Source: Psychrobacter proteolyticus (lineage in GTDB: Bacteria; Pseudomonadota; Gammaproteobacteria; Pseudomonadales; Moraxellaceae). Taken from it: 64,000 nt of DNA. Made by a program: the position numbers and the translations under genes. Positions 36,797 through 44,331 of this stretch are shown in pieces. The notes under the pieces were generated by a model. That model saw nothing but the letters and a program-made list of their open reading frames with translations, was not told the origin of the DNA and did no database searches. Within the stretch, counting starts at the first letter, position 1; the number at the start of each line of letters is the position of its first letter. The stretch lies in NCBI RefSeq assembly GCF_003350005.1, contig NZ_QLKS01000001.1, positions 539,946 through 603,945 on the forward strand, in the 5' to 3' direction.

Positions 36797-37014
36797 AAAA
36801 ACCACCTATCAGAAACTATGGGCGTAGGTTAGCATATTTCAGGCAAATACCAGTAGTCGCTTTGCGTTTTGCTATCGTAATTTTTGTCAAAACACACAGA
36901 TAAAACGCTGATATGAGCGATAAAAATATCGTTGTAAAACATAACCTATTTAACAGACTGCCCTATCAAAACATTATTTTTGCCAAATTTATTTATTTTA
37001 ATGGCTTTGATGAC

Positions 37015-37043
37015 TTGTAAAAGCGCTTTGAACCTTTCATAAT
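37015..37043 (+). promoter_or_regulatory. Promoter of the gcv riboswitch transcript
   Basis: TTGTAA (-35, 37015-37020), a 17-bp spacer and CATAAT (-10, 37038-37043). The predicted start near 37050 coincides with the first strand of aptamer 1's P1 helix, which independently supports both calls. Confidence 0.55.
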
Positions 37044-37047
37044 AAAA

Positions 37048-37183
37048 GCGTTTTTCAGGAGAGAGTTTATCAGCATAGATTTTGTATTGAACCCTATTGG
37101 TTATACAACTATCGCAATTGCTAGATAACCACCGAAGGCGCATCCACCCTGCCAATCGCTCAGGTAAAAGGACTGAAAAACGC
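37048..37183 (+). promoter_or_regulatory. Glycine riboswitch, aptamer 1
   Basis: P1 is a perfect 11-bp helix, GCGTTTTTCAG (37048-37058) with CTGAAAAACGC (37173-37183). The conserved core follows: GGAGAGAG after P1, then CCACCGAAGGCGCA (about 37127-37140), then CGCTCAGGTAAAAGGAC (37157-37173), matching the glycine-aptamer consensus. GTTTATC and GATAACC close an enlarged internal hairpin. It lies about 390 bp upstream of gcvT, whose product consumes glycine. Confidence 0.85.
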
Positions 37184-37194
37184 ATGTCACTGTT

Positions 37195-37248
37195 GTTTGA
37201 TAGTATTTAGTAGTATGACGCTAATAGCGCACTACTTTTTTATCAAAC
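37195..37248 (+). promoter_or_regulatory. Hairpin linker with terminator-like stem between the two glycine aptamers
   Basis: GTTTGATA (37195-37202) pairs perfectly with TATCAAAC (37241-37248). Inside, AGTAGT (37209-37214) pairs with ACTACT (37231-37236), with CGCT-AAT-AGCG at the tip, followed at once by six T's (37236-37241). The inner part alone reads as a weak intrinsic terminator; the whole element closes the linker into one arm. Confidence 0.6.
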
Positions 37249-37263
37249 ATAAGGCATAACAAA

Positions 37264-37394
37264 TCTGGAGAGTGGTAAGAACGGACGACGTCTTACCCAC
37301 CGAAGGGGAGAAAATACGCTATCATCGATGATAGGGCTCATATAACTGCCCAAAAATGATGGTTCGTGTTGAAAATCTCAGGTCACAGGACAGA
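37264..37394 (+). promoter_or_regulatory. Glycine riboswitch, aptamer 2
   Basis: TCTG (37264-37267) pairs with CAGA (37391-37394) as P1. The core GGAGAG is followed by CCACCGAAGGGGA (37297-37309) and ATCTCAGGTCACAGGAC (about 37376-37392). The variable arm is expanded by a 16-bp palindrome CTATCATCGATGATAG (37319-37334) and a GGGC/GCCC stem. Confidence 0.88.
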
Positions 37395-37407
37395 TAGGGC
37401 TTTAGCT

Positions 37408-37432
37408 CAAACCGACGTATAGCGTCTGTTTG
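37408..37432 (+). promoter_or_regulatory. Expression-platform hairpin between aptamer 2 and gcvT
   Basis: CAAAC-C-GACG (37408-37417) pairs with CGTC-T-GTTTG (37423-37432) around a 5-nt loop. A T-rich but interrupted stretch follows, so whether it acts as a terminator is unclear. The remaining ~140 nt to gcvT hold the AAGGA site at about 37561. Confidence 0.5.
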
Positions 37433-37571
37433 GCTTACGTCTTCATCTTTGCTTTCTGTGTCACCCTTTGATGTAATATTTGCACCTTGCGATATTGCTT
37501 CTCGCTACTTTTACGTTGCGCATCACGCCCGGCTCTGCTGAGCTTGACTGATGTACACATAAGGATTTGTT

Positions 37572-38753
37572 ATGACTGATACCCATTCTCCAGACTCTAG
37601 CAGCACCCAAGCCCCTCAGCGTACCCCTTTTTACCAGTCTCACGTTGACAGTGAAGGCAAACTGGTCGATTTTTCTGGTTGGGAATTGCCCATTCATTAC
37701 GGTTCACAAATCGAAGAGCACGAAGCGGTACGTACAGATGCCGGTATGTTTGATGTCTCACATATGGTTGTGACTGATATCAAAGGCGCTGATACTAAAG
37801 CTTGGCTACAAAAGCTGCTCGCAAACGATGTCAACAAACTCACTACCGCTGGTAAAGCGCTGTACTCTGGCATGCTCAACGAGCAAGGCGGCGTCATCGA
37901 TGATTTGATCGTCTACCTGATGAATGCAGAGGAAACTGAGTACCGTATCGTCTCTAACGCAGCCACTCGTGACAAGGACTTAGCGCAGTTTAATAAAGTC
38001 GCCGAAGGTTTCAATATTGAGATTACCGAGCGTCCTGAGCTTGCGATGCTCGCCGTGCAAGGTCCAAATGCTATTGCAAAACTGGCTCAAGCCAAACCAA
38101 GTTGGGCAGATACCTTAGCAGGACTAAAACCTTTCGTTGGTGCTGACTTGACCGATATCGAAGGCACTGATTGGTTTGTGGCTCGTACTGGCTATACTGG
38201 TGAAGATGGCGTCGAAGTCATTATGCATGCCGATGACGCCCCTGCTTTCTTTGAGCAATTAAAAACAAATGGCATCAAACCTGCCGGTCTTGGCGCACGT
38301 GATACCTTGCGTATGGAAGCGGGCATGAACCTTTATGGTCATGACATGGACGAAACCATCAGTCCTTACGAGTGCAACATGGGCTGGACGCTTGCACTAA
38401 AAGACGATCGTGCCTTTGTCGGCCGTGAAGCATTGGTCAGTAAACGTAAGCAGTCAAAAGAAGACAACACCGCTATGAAGCAAGTGGGCTTGCTATTGAC
38501 CACGCGCGGCGTATTGCGTGAAAGCATGACAGTGACTATCAATCAAGGCACTGATAACGAGCAAACTGGCATTATCACCAGTGGCACATTCTCCCCTAGC
38601 CTGAAAAATTCAATCGCGATTGCCCGTGTGCCTGCCAGCTTATCAGAAGATGACAGCGTACAAGTCGATCTACGCGGCAAAGGTAAGTTCGTCGATGTAC
38701 GCGTATTGAAGGTACCTTTTGTCCGTAACGGCAAGCAACAGTTTGACTCTTAG
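37572..38753 (+). CDS. gcvT: Aminomethyltransferase (glycine cleavage T protein)
   Basis: GcvT transfers the methylene group from aminomethyl-lipoyl-GcvH to tetrahydrofolate and releases ammonia. The 393-residue protein shows [23 protein letters not shown] at the N-terminus (active-site region), [20 protein letters not shown] in the middle, and the C-terminal barrel with [22 protein letters not shown] with AAGGA upstream. It is the first gene of gcvT-gcvH-(nitroreductase)-gcvP, under the glycine riboswitch, so high glycine should raise expression. The lipoamide dehydrogenase (L protein) is not in the window. Confidence 0.97.
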   Translation: MTDTHSPDSSSTQAPQRTPFYQSHVDSEGKLVDFSGWELPIHYGSQIEEHEAVRTDAGMFDVSHMVVTDIKGADTKAWLQKLLANDVNKLTTAGKALYSGMLNEQGGVIDDLIVYLMNAEETEYRIVSNAATRDKDLAQFNKVAEGFNIEITERPELAMLAVQGPNAIAKLAQAKPSWADTLAGLKPFVGADLTDIEGTDWFVARTGYTGEDGVEVIMHADDAPAFFEQLKTNGIKPAGLGARDTLRMEAGMNLYGHDMDETISPYECNMGWTLALKDDRAFVGREALVSKRKQSKEDNTAMKQVGLLLTTRGVLRESMTVTINQGTDNEQTGIITSGTFSPSLKNSIAIARVPASLSEDDSVQVDLRGKGKFVDVRVLKVPFVRNGKQQFDS

Positions 38754-38870
38754 GTCTTATAAATTCTATCATTAGAGCGCGTTGTCATTTTGCACACGAG
38801 TATAAAAATGACGACACGCCTAGCCTCCATTATTTTTGTTAATTAACCTCTATCACTTAGGAGAGAGACC

Positions 38871-39251
38871 ATGAGCAACATCCCAGCAGAGCTAAAATAT
38901 ATTGCGAGTCACGAGTGGCTACGCCTAGAAGACGACGGTACGATCACTGTTGGTATCACTGACCATGCTCAAGATCTATTGGGTGATGTGGTATTCGTTG
39001 AGCTACCAGATGTGGGCGATATCATCGCTGTTGATGATGAAATCTCAGTTGTTGAATCAGTAAAAGCGGCTTCTGACGTTTATGCGCCTATTTCAGGTGA
39101 AGTCATCGCTATCAACGAAGCACTAGAAGATGATCCTGAAATCATCAACTCTGACCCATACGGCGAAGGTTGGTTCTTCAGAATGAAGCCTGACAATATC
39201 GCTGATTACGAAGCACTAATGACTGCTGACGAATACGAAAGCGACTTATAA
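38871..39251 (+). CDS. gcvH: Glycine cleavage H protein
   Basis: GcvH is the lipoylated carrier that shuttles the aminomethyl group between GcvP and GcvT. At 126 residues it has usual length. The lipoylation lysine is K65 in [19 protein letters not shown]; the N-terminus [15 protein letters not shown] and the C-terminal EGWFFRMKP are typical. ATG with AGGAGAG upstream. The 117-bp gap after gcvT contains an inverted repeat GTCATTTT/AAAATGAC (38784-38812). A 13-bp direct duplication begins at its stop codon. Confidence 0.97.
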   Translation: MSNIPAELKYIASHEWLRLEDDGTITVGITDHAQDLLGDVVFVELPDVGDIIAVDDEISVVESVKAASDVYAPISGEVIAINEALEDDPEIINSDPYGEGWFFRMKPDNIADYEALMTADEYESDL

Positions 39252-39275
39252 GCTAAGCACGTAAGCTAAGCATGC
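39250..39275 (+). repeat. 13-bp direct duplication at the gcvH stop codon
   Basis: AAGCTAAGCACGT (39250-39262) and AAGCTAAGCATGC (39263-39275) are adjacent copies that differ only at the last positions. The first overlaps the TAA stop (39249-39251). Confidence 0.7.
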
Positions 39276-39591
39276 TCTCACAAGACATTAGTATTTGTAA
39301 GACGTTAGCTTATACAAAGCACTAGCCCCGACTAAACATCATAGATACTGGCAGCAGCTGGTATCTATACTCTCTATTTAAACGATTTAAAAACCTTTCT
39401 AATGAAAAGTATTGGCTCATTGACCATGCTTGTTATTTGAAAGCAGCTTTATATGTAGATCTCCAACAATCATTATCGTCCGATGTTATTGCTACCAAGC
39501 GTTATCTCATTGACTCGTATTGATCACCTATTCGAATCCCAATGAATACGTGCTATCAATAACGACGCAAACTGATAACCCAATTCTCAGC
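39252..39591. other. 340-bp spacer between gcvH and the nitroreductase gene
   Basis: Contains the 13-bp duplication and a hairpin ATAGATAC/GTATCTAT (39341-39348 and 39361-39368) that could end or attenuate the gcvTH transcript. No further gene is visible. Its length suggests that the nitroreductase gene may have its own promoter. Confidence 0.5.
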
Positions 39592-40362
39592 ATGGATCCT
39601 AATATGAATGCCAACACCGATAATAAAGACCGCATTGCCACACCAAATCATACGCCGCAGCTACAAGCCTTCCGCGATATCGTAGAATCACGCCGTTCCG
39701 TGCGTCGTTTTACTGACACACCTATCCCTGACGACGTATTGGCAGACTGTCTGCGTTTGGCCATGCTAGCGCCAAACTCTAGCAACCTACAGCCGTGGGA
39801 ATTTTATGTTATCGATGATGCTGACAATCGCAAACGCGCCGTCAGAAACTGCATGAATCAAAACGCAGCAAAAACATCGGCCCGTTTAATTGCTATCGTT
39901 GCTCGTACTGATGTTTGGCACGATCACGCTAAGCAAGTATTGCGCGAATACCCTGATCAACCAGTACCTAAAAAAGTGAAAGACTACTACAACAAAGTCG
40001 TCACGATGGACTTTTTGCGCGGCCCAGCCAACGTAGTTTCGGCTGCGAAATGGGGTGCTACGCAAGTGGTCAGACGCGTAAAGGGCCCGATCAAATCGCC
40101 TTACTATACGTTTGAAGATACCAAAAACTGGGCAACCAATAACACCGCACTTGCCGCCGAAAACCTCATGCTAGCATTACGTGCTCACGGGTTTGATAGC
40201 TGTGCTATGGGCGGCTTCGATGAGCCTGCTATGAAGCAATTACTAGGTCTGGGCGACGATCAGCATATCATTATGATGATTGGCGCAGGTGAACGTGCTG
40301 ACAATGGCGTTTACAACACCCAGTTCCGTTTTGATCAAAAACAGTTTGTGCATTACGTATAA
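39592..40362 (+). CDS. Nitroreductase-family FMN oxidoreductase
   Basis: A flavoprotein of about 256 residues. The N-terminal motif ESRRSVRRFTDTPIPDDVL contacts FMN phosphate, MLAPNSSNLQPWEFYVID is the next flavin loop, and GFDSCAMGGFDEPAMKQLLG with IMMIGAGERADNG closes the fold. Such enzymes reduce nitro groups, quinones or flavins; the physiological substrate is not evident. Start uncertain: ATG 39592 is my choice, ATG 39604 and TTG 39520 are alternatives, none with a clear ribosome-binding site. It is inserted between gcvH and gcvP, an unusual neighbour. Confidence 0.82.
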   Translation: MDPNMNANTDNKDRIATPNHTPQLQAFRDIVESRRSVRRFTDTPIPDDVLADCLRLAMLAPNSSNLQPWEFYVIDDADNRKRAVRNCMNQNAAKTSARLIAIVARTDVWHDHAKQVLREYPDQPVPKKVKDYYNKVVTMDFLRGPANVVSAAKWGATQVVRRVKGPIKSPYYTFEDTKNWATNNTALAAENLMLALRAHGFDSCAMGGFDEPAMKQLLGLGDDQHIIMMIGAGERADNGVYNTQFRFDQKQFVHYV

Positions 40363-40426
40363 CGTACCGCTCACATTATTCCCTTAATTGCTATTTTGTT
40401 TATTACTCCCTTAACCAAGGATTGTC

Positions 40427-43324
40427 ATGACTATCTCTCAAAACCCATCGTTTGATACCTTTCAAGGATTGTTCAACGAAGCTGAATTTGTCTATCGCCA
40501 CTTAGGTTCAAATGAGACCAAGCAAGCTGACCTACTCAGCGCTGTTGGTTATAAAGATATGCAAAGCTTTATCAATGACACCGTGCCTGAGCCAGTACGT
40601 TTGCACAAAGAGTTGGATTTGCCAGTGGCGATGAGTGAGCACGCTGCACTTGCCAAACTGCGCACGATGGCAGACGACATCACTGTTAACAAAAGCTATA
40701 TCGGTCAAGGCTACTCTCCTGTTCGTATGCCAGCTGTCATTCAGCGCAACGTTCTTGAAAATCCAGGCTGGTATACCGCTTATACGCCTTACCAAGCGGA
40801 AATCGCTCAAGGTCGTCTAGAAGCATTGCTGAACTTCCAACAAGTATGTATCGATTTGACTGGTCTTGAGTTAGCTGGTGCATCATTGCTTGATGAAGCA
40901 ACAGCAGCGGCAGAAGCGATGGCGATGTCAAAGCGTGTGAGCAAAAGCAAATCAACGCAGTATTTCGTCGATGAGCGCGCCTATCCACAAACACTAGATG
41001 TTATCAATACTCGTGCGAAATACTTCGGTTGGGAAGTGGTCGTTGGTGATTTTGAAACCGCTAAATCTGGCGACTATTTCGGTGCGCTGTTCCAGTATGT
41101 CGGTGCTGAAGGTGACGTTAAAGACTTAACAGACGTCATCGCGGCCGTAAAAGAAAACAAGACTTACGTCAGTGTCGTCAGTGACATCATGAGCTTGGTG
41201 TTATTAAAATCACCAGCCGATATGGGTGCCGACGTAGCGCTAGGTAGTACGCAGCGTTTTGGTATTCCAATGGGCTTCGGTGGTCCACATGCCGCTTACT
41301 TTGCGTTCTCTGATAAAGCCAAGCGTTCAGCGCCTGGTCGTATCATTGGCGTATCAAAAGACGCACAAGGCAACACAGCTCTACGTATGGCTCTGCAAAC
41401 GCGTGAGCAGCATATCCGCCGCGAAAAAGCCAACTCAAACATCTGTACCTCACAAGTATTGCTGGCCAACCTCGCTGGTATGTACGCAGTATATCATGGT
41501 CCAGGCGGCGTGAAGCGTATTGCTACTCGTATTCATGCATTTGCCACTGCGTTTGCCGACGCTATCACAGAATCTAACGACAGCAGCTTGAGTGTGGTAC
41601 ATGATCAATTCTTCGATACAGTCGTGGTTGATTGTGGTTCCGAGAAGCTTGCTACTCAAATTTTCAAAAATGCAGACAACGTTGGCTATAACTTATGGCG
41701 TCTAAGCGACACCAAATTGAGCGTTGCCTTTAGTGAAACCAGCGATCAGCAAGACTTCAACACCTTGACTCAATTGTTCGTCAATAAGTCACACGATCTA
41801 CCTGAAACAGCTCGCGTCTCTCTAGATAGCGCACACCTGCGTACTGATGACATCTTGACTCATCCAGTATTTAACTCGCATCACACCGAGCATGAAATGC
41901 TACGCTACCTAAAGTCGCTTGAAGATAAAGATCTAGCGATGAACCGCAGCATGATTTCACTGGGTAGCTGTACCATGAAGCTAAACGCCACCAGTGAGAT
42001 GCTACCGATTACTTGGCCTGAGTTTGCCAACGTGCATCCTTTTGCACCGCGTGATCAAGTTACTGGCTATATCGCGATGATCGATAGCTTGCAAGATCAA
42101 TTAAAAGCCATTACTGGTTTTGATGATGTCTCTATGCAGCCAAACTCTGGTGCCTCTGGTGAATATGCTGGTCTGTTAGCGATTCGCCGTTATCATGAGT
42201 CATTGGGTGAAACCAATCGTGATGTTTGCTTGATTCCGATGTCAGCGCACGGTACCAACCCTGCTACCGCTATGATGATGGGTATGCAAGTGATCGTGGT
42301 CAAAACTGATGAAAATGGTAATGTTGATATCGATGATCTAACTGCCAAATGTGAAGAATATAGCGATCGCCTAGGTGCGCTAATGATCACTTATCCATCG
42401 ACGCATGGTGTGTTCGAAGAAGGCATCCGTCATATCTGTGATTTGACTCACAAGCATGGTGGTCAGGTCTATATGGACGGCGCGAACATGAATGCTCAGG
42501 TAGGCATGATGCAGCCTGCAGACGTTGGTGCTGATGTATTGCACATGAACCTGCACAAAACCTTCTGTATCCCGCATGGCGGCGGTGGTCCAGGCATGGG
42601 TCCTATCGGTATGAAAGCGCATTTGGCAACGTTTATGGCCAACCATACGTTAAGCCCTGTACACAATGCACAAAAAGACTGCTCAGCCGTATCAGCAGCA
42701 CCTTACGGTTCAGCGAGCATTCTGCCTATCTCATGGATGTATATTGCTATGATGGGCCGTGATGGTCTATTAAAAGCAACGGAGTTGGCATTACTTAACG
42801 CCAACTATGTGGCAGCCGAATTAAAAGGTCACTACCCTGTCTTGTATACAGGCAAAAACGGCCGTGTAGCTCACGAATGTATCATCGATATTCGTCCGTT
42901 AAAAGAAGAGACTGGCATCACGGAAAGCGATATCGCTAAGCGCTTGATGGATTATGGTTTCCATTCGCCAACGATGAGCTTCCCAGTCGCTGGCACGCTT
43001 ATGATTGAGCCAACTGAGTCTGAGTCAAAAGAAGAGTTGGATCGCTTTATCAGTGCGCTAAAATCTATCAAAGCTGAAGCCATGAAAGCCAAAGCTGGTG
43101 AAGATAACTGGACGCTAGAAGATAACCCATTGGTCAATGCACCGCATACGGCTGCTATGATTACTAGCGAAGAGTGGACGCATCCATACAGCCGTGAGAC
43201 TGCTGCATTCCCACTGCCGTACATCCGTGCAAACAAGTTCTGGCCAAGTGTCGCGCGTGTCGATGATGCTTATGGTGATAAGAACCTAATGTGCTCTTGC
43301 CCAAGTATCGAAAACTATATGTAA
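40427..43324 (+). CDS. gcvP: Glycine dehydrogenase (decarboxylating), P protein
   Basis: GcvP is the PLP enzyme that decarboxylates glycine and loads the aminomethyl group onto lipoyl-GcvH. The 965-residue single-chain form carries both homologous halves. The PLP lysine is K711 in HMNLHKTFCIPHGGGGPGMG; the N-terminus has FVYRHLGSNETKQADLL, and GSCTMKLNATSEMLPITWPE is diagnostic. ATG with AAGGA upstream. It is the last gene of the riboswitch-controlled operon and ends at a strong terminator. Confidence 0.97.
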   Translation: MTISQNPSFDTFQGLFNEAEFVYRHLGSNETKQADLLSAVGYKDMQSFINDTVPEPVRLHKELDLPVAMSEHAALAKLRTMADDITVNKSYIGQGYSPVRMPAVIQRNVLENPGWYTAYTPYQAEIAQGRLEALLNFQQVCIDLTGLELAGASLLDEATAAAEAMAMSKRVSKSKSTQYFVDERAYPQTLDVINTRAKYFGWEVVVGDFETAKSGDYFGALFQYVGAEGDVKDLTDVIAAVKENKTYVSVVSDIMSLVLLKSPADMGADVALGSTQRFGIPMGFGGPHAAYFAFSDKAKRSAPGRIIGVSKDAQGNTALRMALQTREQHIRREKANSNICTSQVLLANLAGMYAVYHGPGGVKRIATRIHAFATAFADAITESNDSSLSVVHDQFFDTVVVDCGSEKLATQIFKNADNVGYNLWRLSDTKLSVAFSETSDQQDFNTLTQLFVNKSHDLPETARVSLDSAHLRTDDILTHPVFNSHHTEHEMLRYLKSLEDKDLAMNRSMISLGSCTMKLNATSEMLPITWPEFANVHPFAPRDQVTGYIAMIDSLQDQLKAITGFDDVSMQPNSGASGEYAGLLAIRRYHESLGETNRDVCLIPMSAHGTNPATAMMMGMQVIVVKTDENGNVDIDDLTAKCEEYSDRLGALMITYPSTHGVFEEGIRHICDLTHKHGGQVYMDGANMNAQVGMMQPADVGADVLHMNLHKTFCIPHGGGGPGMGPIGMKAHLATFMANHTLSPVHNAQKDCSAVSAAPYGSASILPISWMYIAMMGRDGLLKATELALLNANYVAAELKGHYPVLYTGKNGRVAHECIIDIRPLKEETGITESDIAKRLMDYGFHSPTMSFPVAGTLMIEPTESESKEELDRFISALKSIKAEAMKAKAGEDNWTLEDNPLVNAPHTAAMITSEEWTHPYSRETAAFPLPYIRANKFWPSVARVDDAYGDKNLMCSCPSIENYM

Positions 43325-43354
43325 TTATTATTTTCGATAGTTATTCTCTGTAGT

Positions 43355-43394
43355 AAAAAACCTCCAAGTCAGCTGCTGACTTGGAGGTTTTTAT
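43355..43394 (+). terminator. Terminator of the gcv operon
   Basis: AAAACCTCCAAGTCAG and CTGACTTGGAGGTTTT form a ~16-bp perfect stem with a 3-nt loop, followed by T's. It lies ~30 bp after the gcvP stop. Confidence 0.93.
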
Positions 43395-43531
43395 TTTGCT
43401 AACTTTTTATCTACTACGTTAGCAGGTAATATTATCAATAAAATAAACGATAAGAACTCAATGCAGTAAAAGCTTATATTGATAATAAGCTATTTATCTT
43501 AAATTTCTGAAGCAATCATTTGGACACTGCT

Positions 43532-44221
43532 ATGCAACCTAAAGCGCCTAAACAAAAAACTCGCGTTATTCTAATTCATGGGCTACACCAAACCCCATGG
43601 ATCATGCGGCCATTAGCCAAGCGCCTGCAAGCAGCAGGATTTGATACCCATCAGTATGGCTACCGTAGTATGCGTGATGGTATCAAAACCAATAGCGCCC
43701 GCCTAAATAGCTGGCTAGAAACAAACCATCACCCAGATCATCCTATAGATTTGGTCGGGCATAGTTTAGGTGGCTTAATCATTCGTGATTTTGTCGCTCA
43801 GTATCCAAAATGGAAAATTGGACGTTGCGTGACTCTAGGGACACCGCATATAGGAAGTGTTTGTGCAGATTATATCTGGCGACTGACTCCTGTTGTCGTA
43901 GGTCGCTCGTATGTCGACGCACTGGACGGTACAGTCGCACCATTGCCCAAACATGTGACGCTAGGCGTCATCGCTGGCAACCGACCTTATGGTCTAGGTC
44001 AGCTGTTTTTGCAATATCACAATCGCAAACTGCGCAAATCTGACAAGCCACCCCTTAACGAGCAACTTGCACATGACGGGACAGTATATATAGAAGAGAC
44101 GAAAATAGAGTCTGCAGCTGATCATATCATCATGCCAGTCTCACATACTGGCATGCTAGTGAACCCAGAGGTCGCCGAGCAGACTCGATACTTTTTAGAG
44201 CATGGGCAATTTAAACGCTAG
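43532..44221 (+). CDS. Alpha/beta hydrolase, lipase-like
   Basis: A 229-residue cytoplasmic hydrolase with no signal peptide. The oxyanion-hole motif is ILIHGLHQTPW and the nucleophile elbow DLVGHSLGGLI; LGTPHIGS follows, as in PGAP1/DUF676-type lipases. A C-terminal His candidate is in MPVSHTGML. The substrate, probably an ester, is unknown. ATG 43532 is chosen; a TTG at 43520 is possible. Single gene between the gcv terminator and the converging rnd gene. Confidence 0.8.
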   Translation: MQPKAPKQKTRVILIHGLHQTPWIMRPLAKRLQAAGFDTHQYGYRSMRDGIKTNSARLNSWLETNHHPDHPIDLVGHSLGGLIIRDFVAQYPKWKIGRCVTLGTPHIGSVCADYIWRLTPVVVGRSYVDALDGTVAPLPKHVTLGVIAGNRPYGLGQLFLQYHNRKLRKSDKPPLNEQLAHDGTVYIEETKIESAADHIIMPVSHTGMLVNPEVAEQTRYFLEHGQFKR

Positions 44222-44256
44222 AAATTATATGAGCACTTGAGTATCAGTTTACAGTC

Positions 44257-44331
44257 TTGTCGAACGTCGCCTTATCGAACGCTTCCTTATTAAACGGCGC
44301 ATTATCGAACGCTGTTTTATTGAACACGAAT
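44257..44331. repeat. Five 15-bp tandem units at the 3' end of rnd
   Basis: Units begin at 44257, 44272, 44287, 44302 and 44317, exactly 15 bp apart: TTGTCGAACGTCGCC, TTATCGAACGCTTCC, TTATTAAACGGCGCA, TTATCGAACGCTGTT and TTATTGAACACGAAT. The last unit contains the final codons and stop of rnd (minus strand). Three of the other four carry the same in-frame TAA. Confidence 0.85.

Noticed and set aside
36946..37185. 79-codon minus-strand open frame
   Set aside because: It lies antisense to glycine aptamer 1, whose conserved RNA core explains the sequence; it has no ribosome-binding site and no recognisable protein.
39531..39541. TTCGAATCCC resembling a tRNA T-loop
   Set aside because: The flanking bases do not form a T-stem, and no anticodon, D or acceptor arm can be built around it.
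44257..44331. Possible CRISPR array
   Set aside because: The units are only 15 bp, directly adjacent with no spacers, and no cas genes are present.
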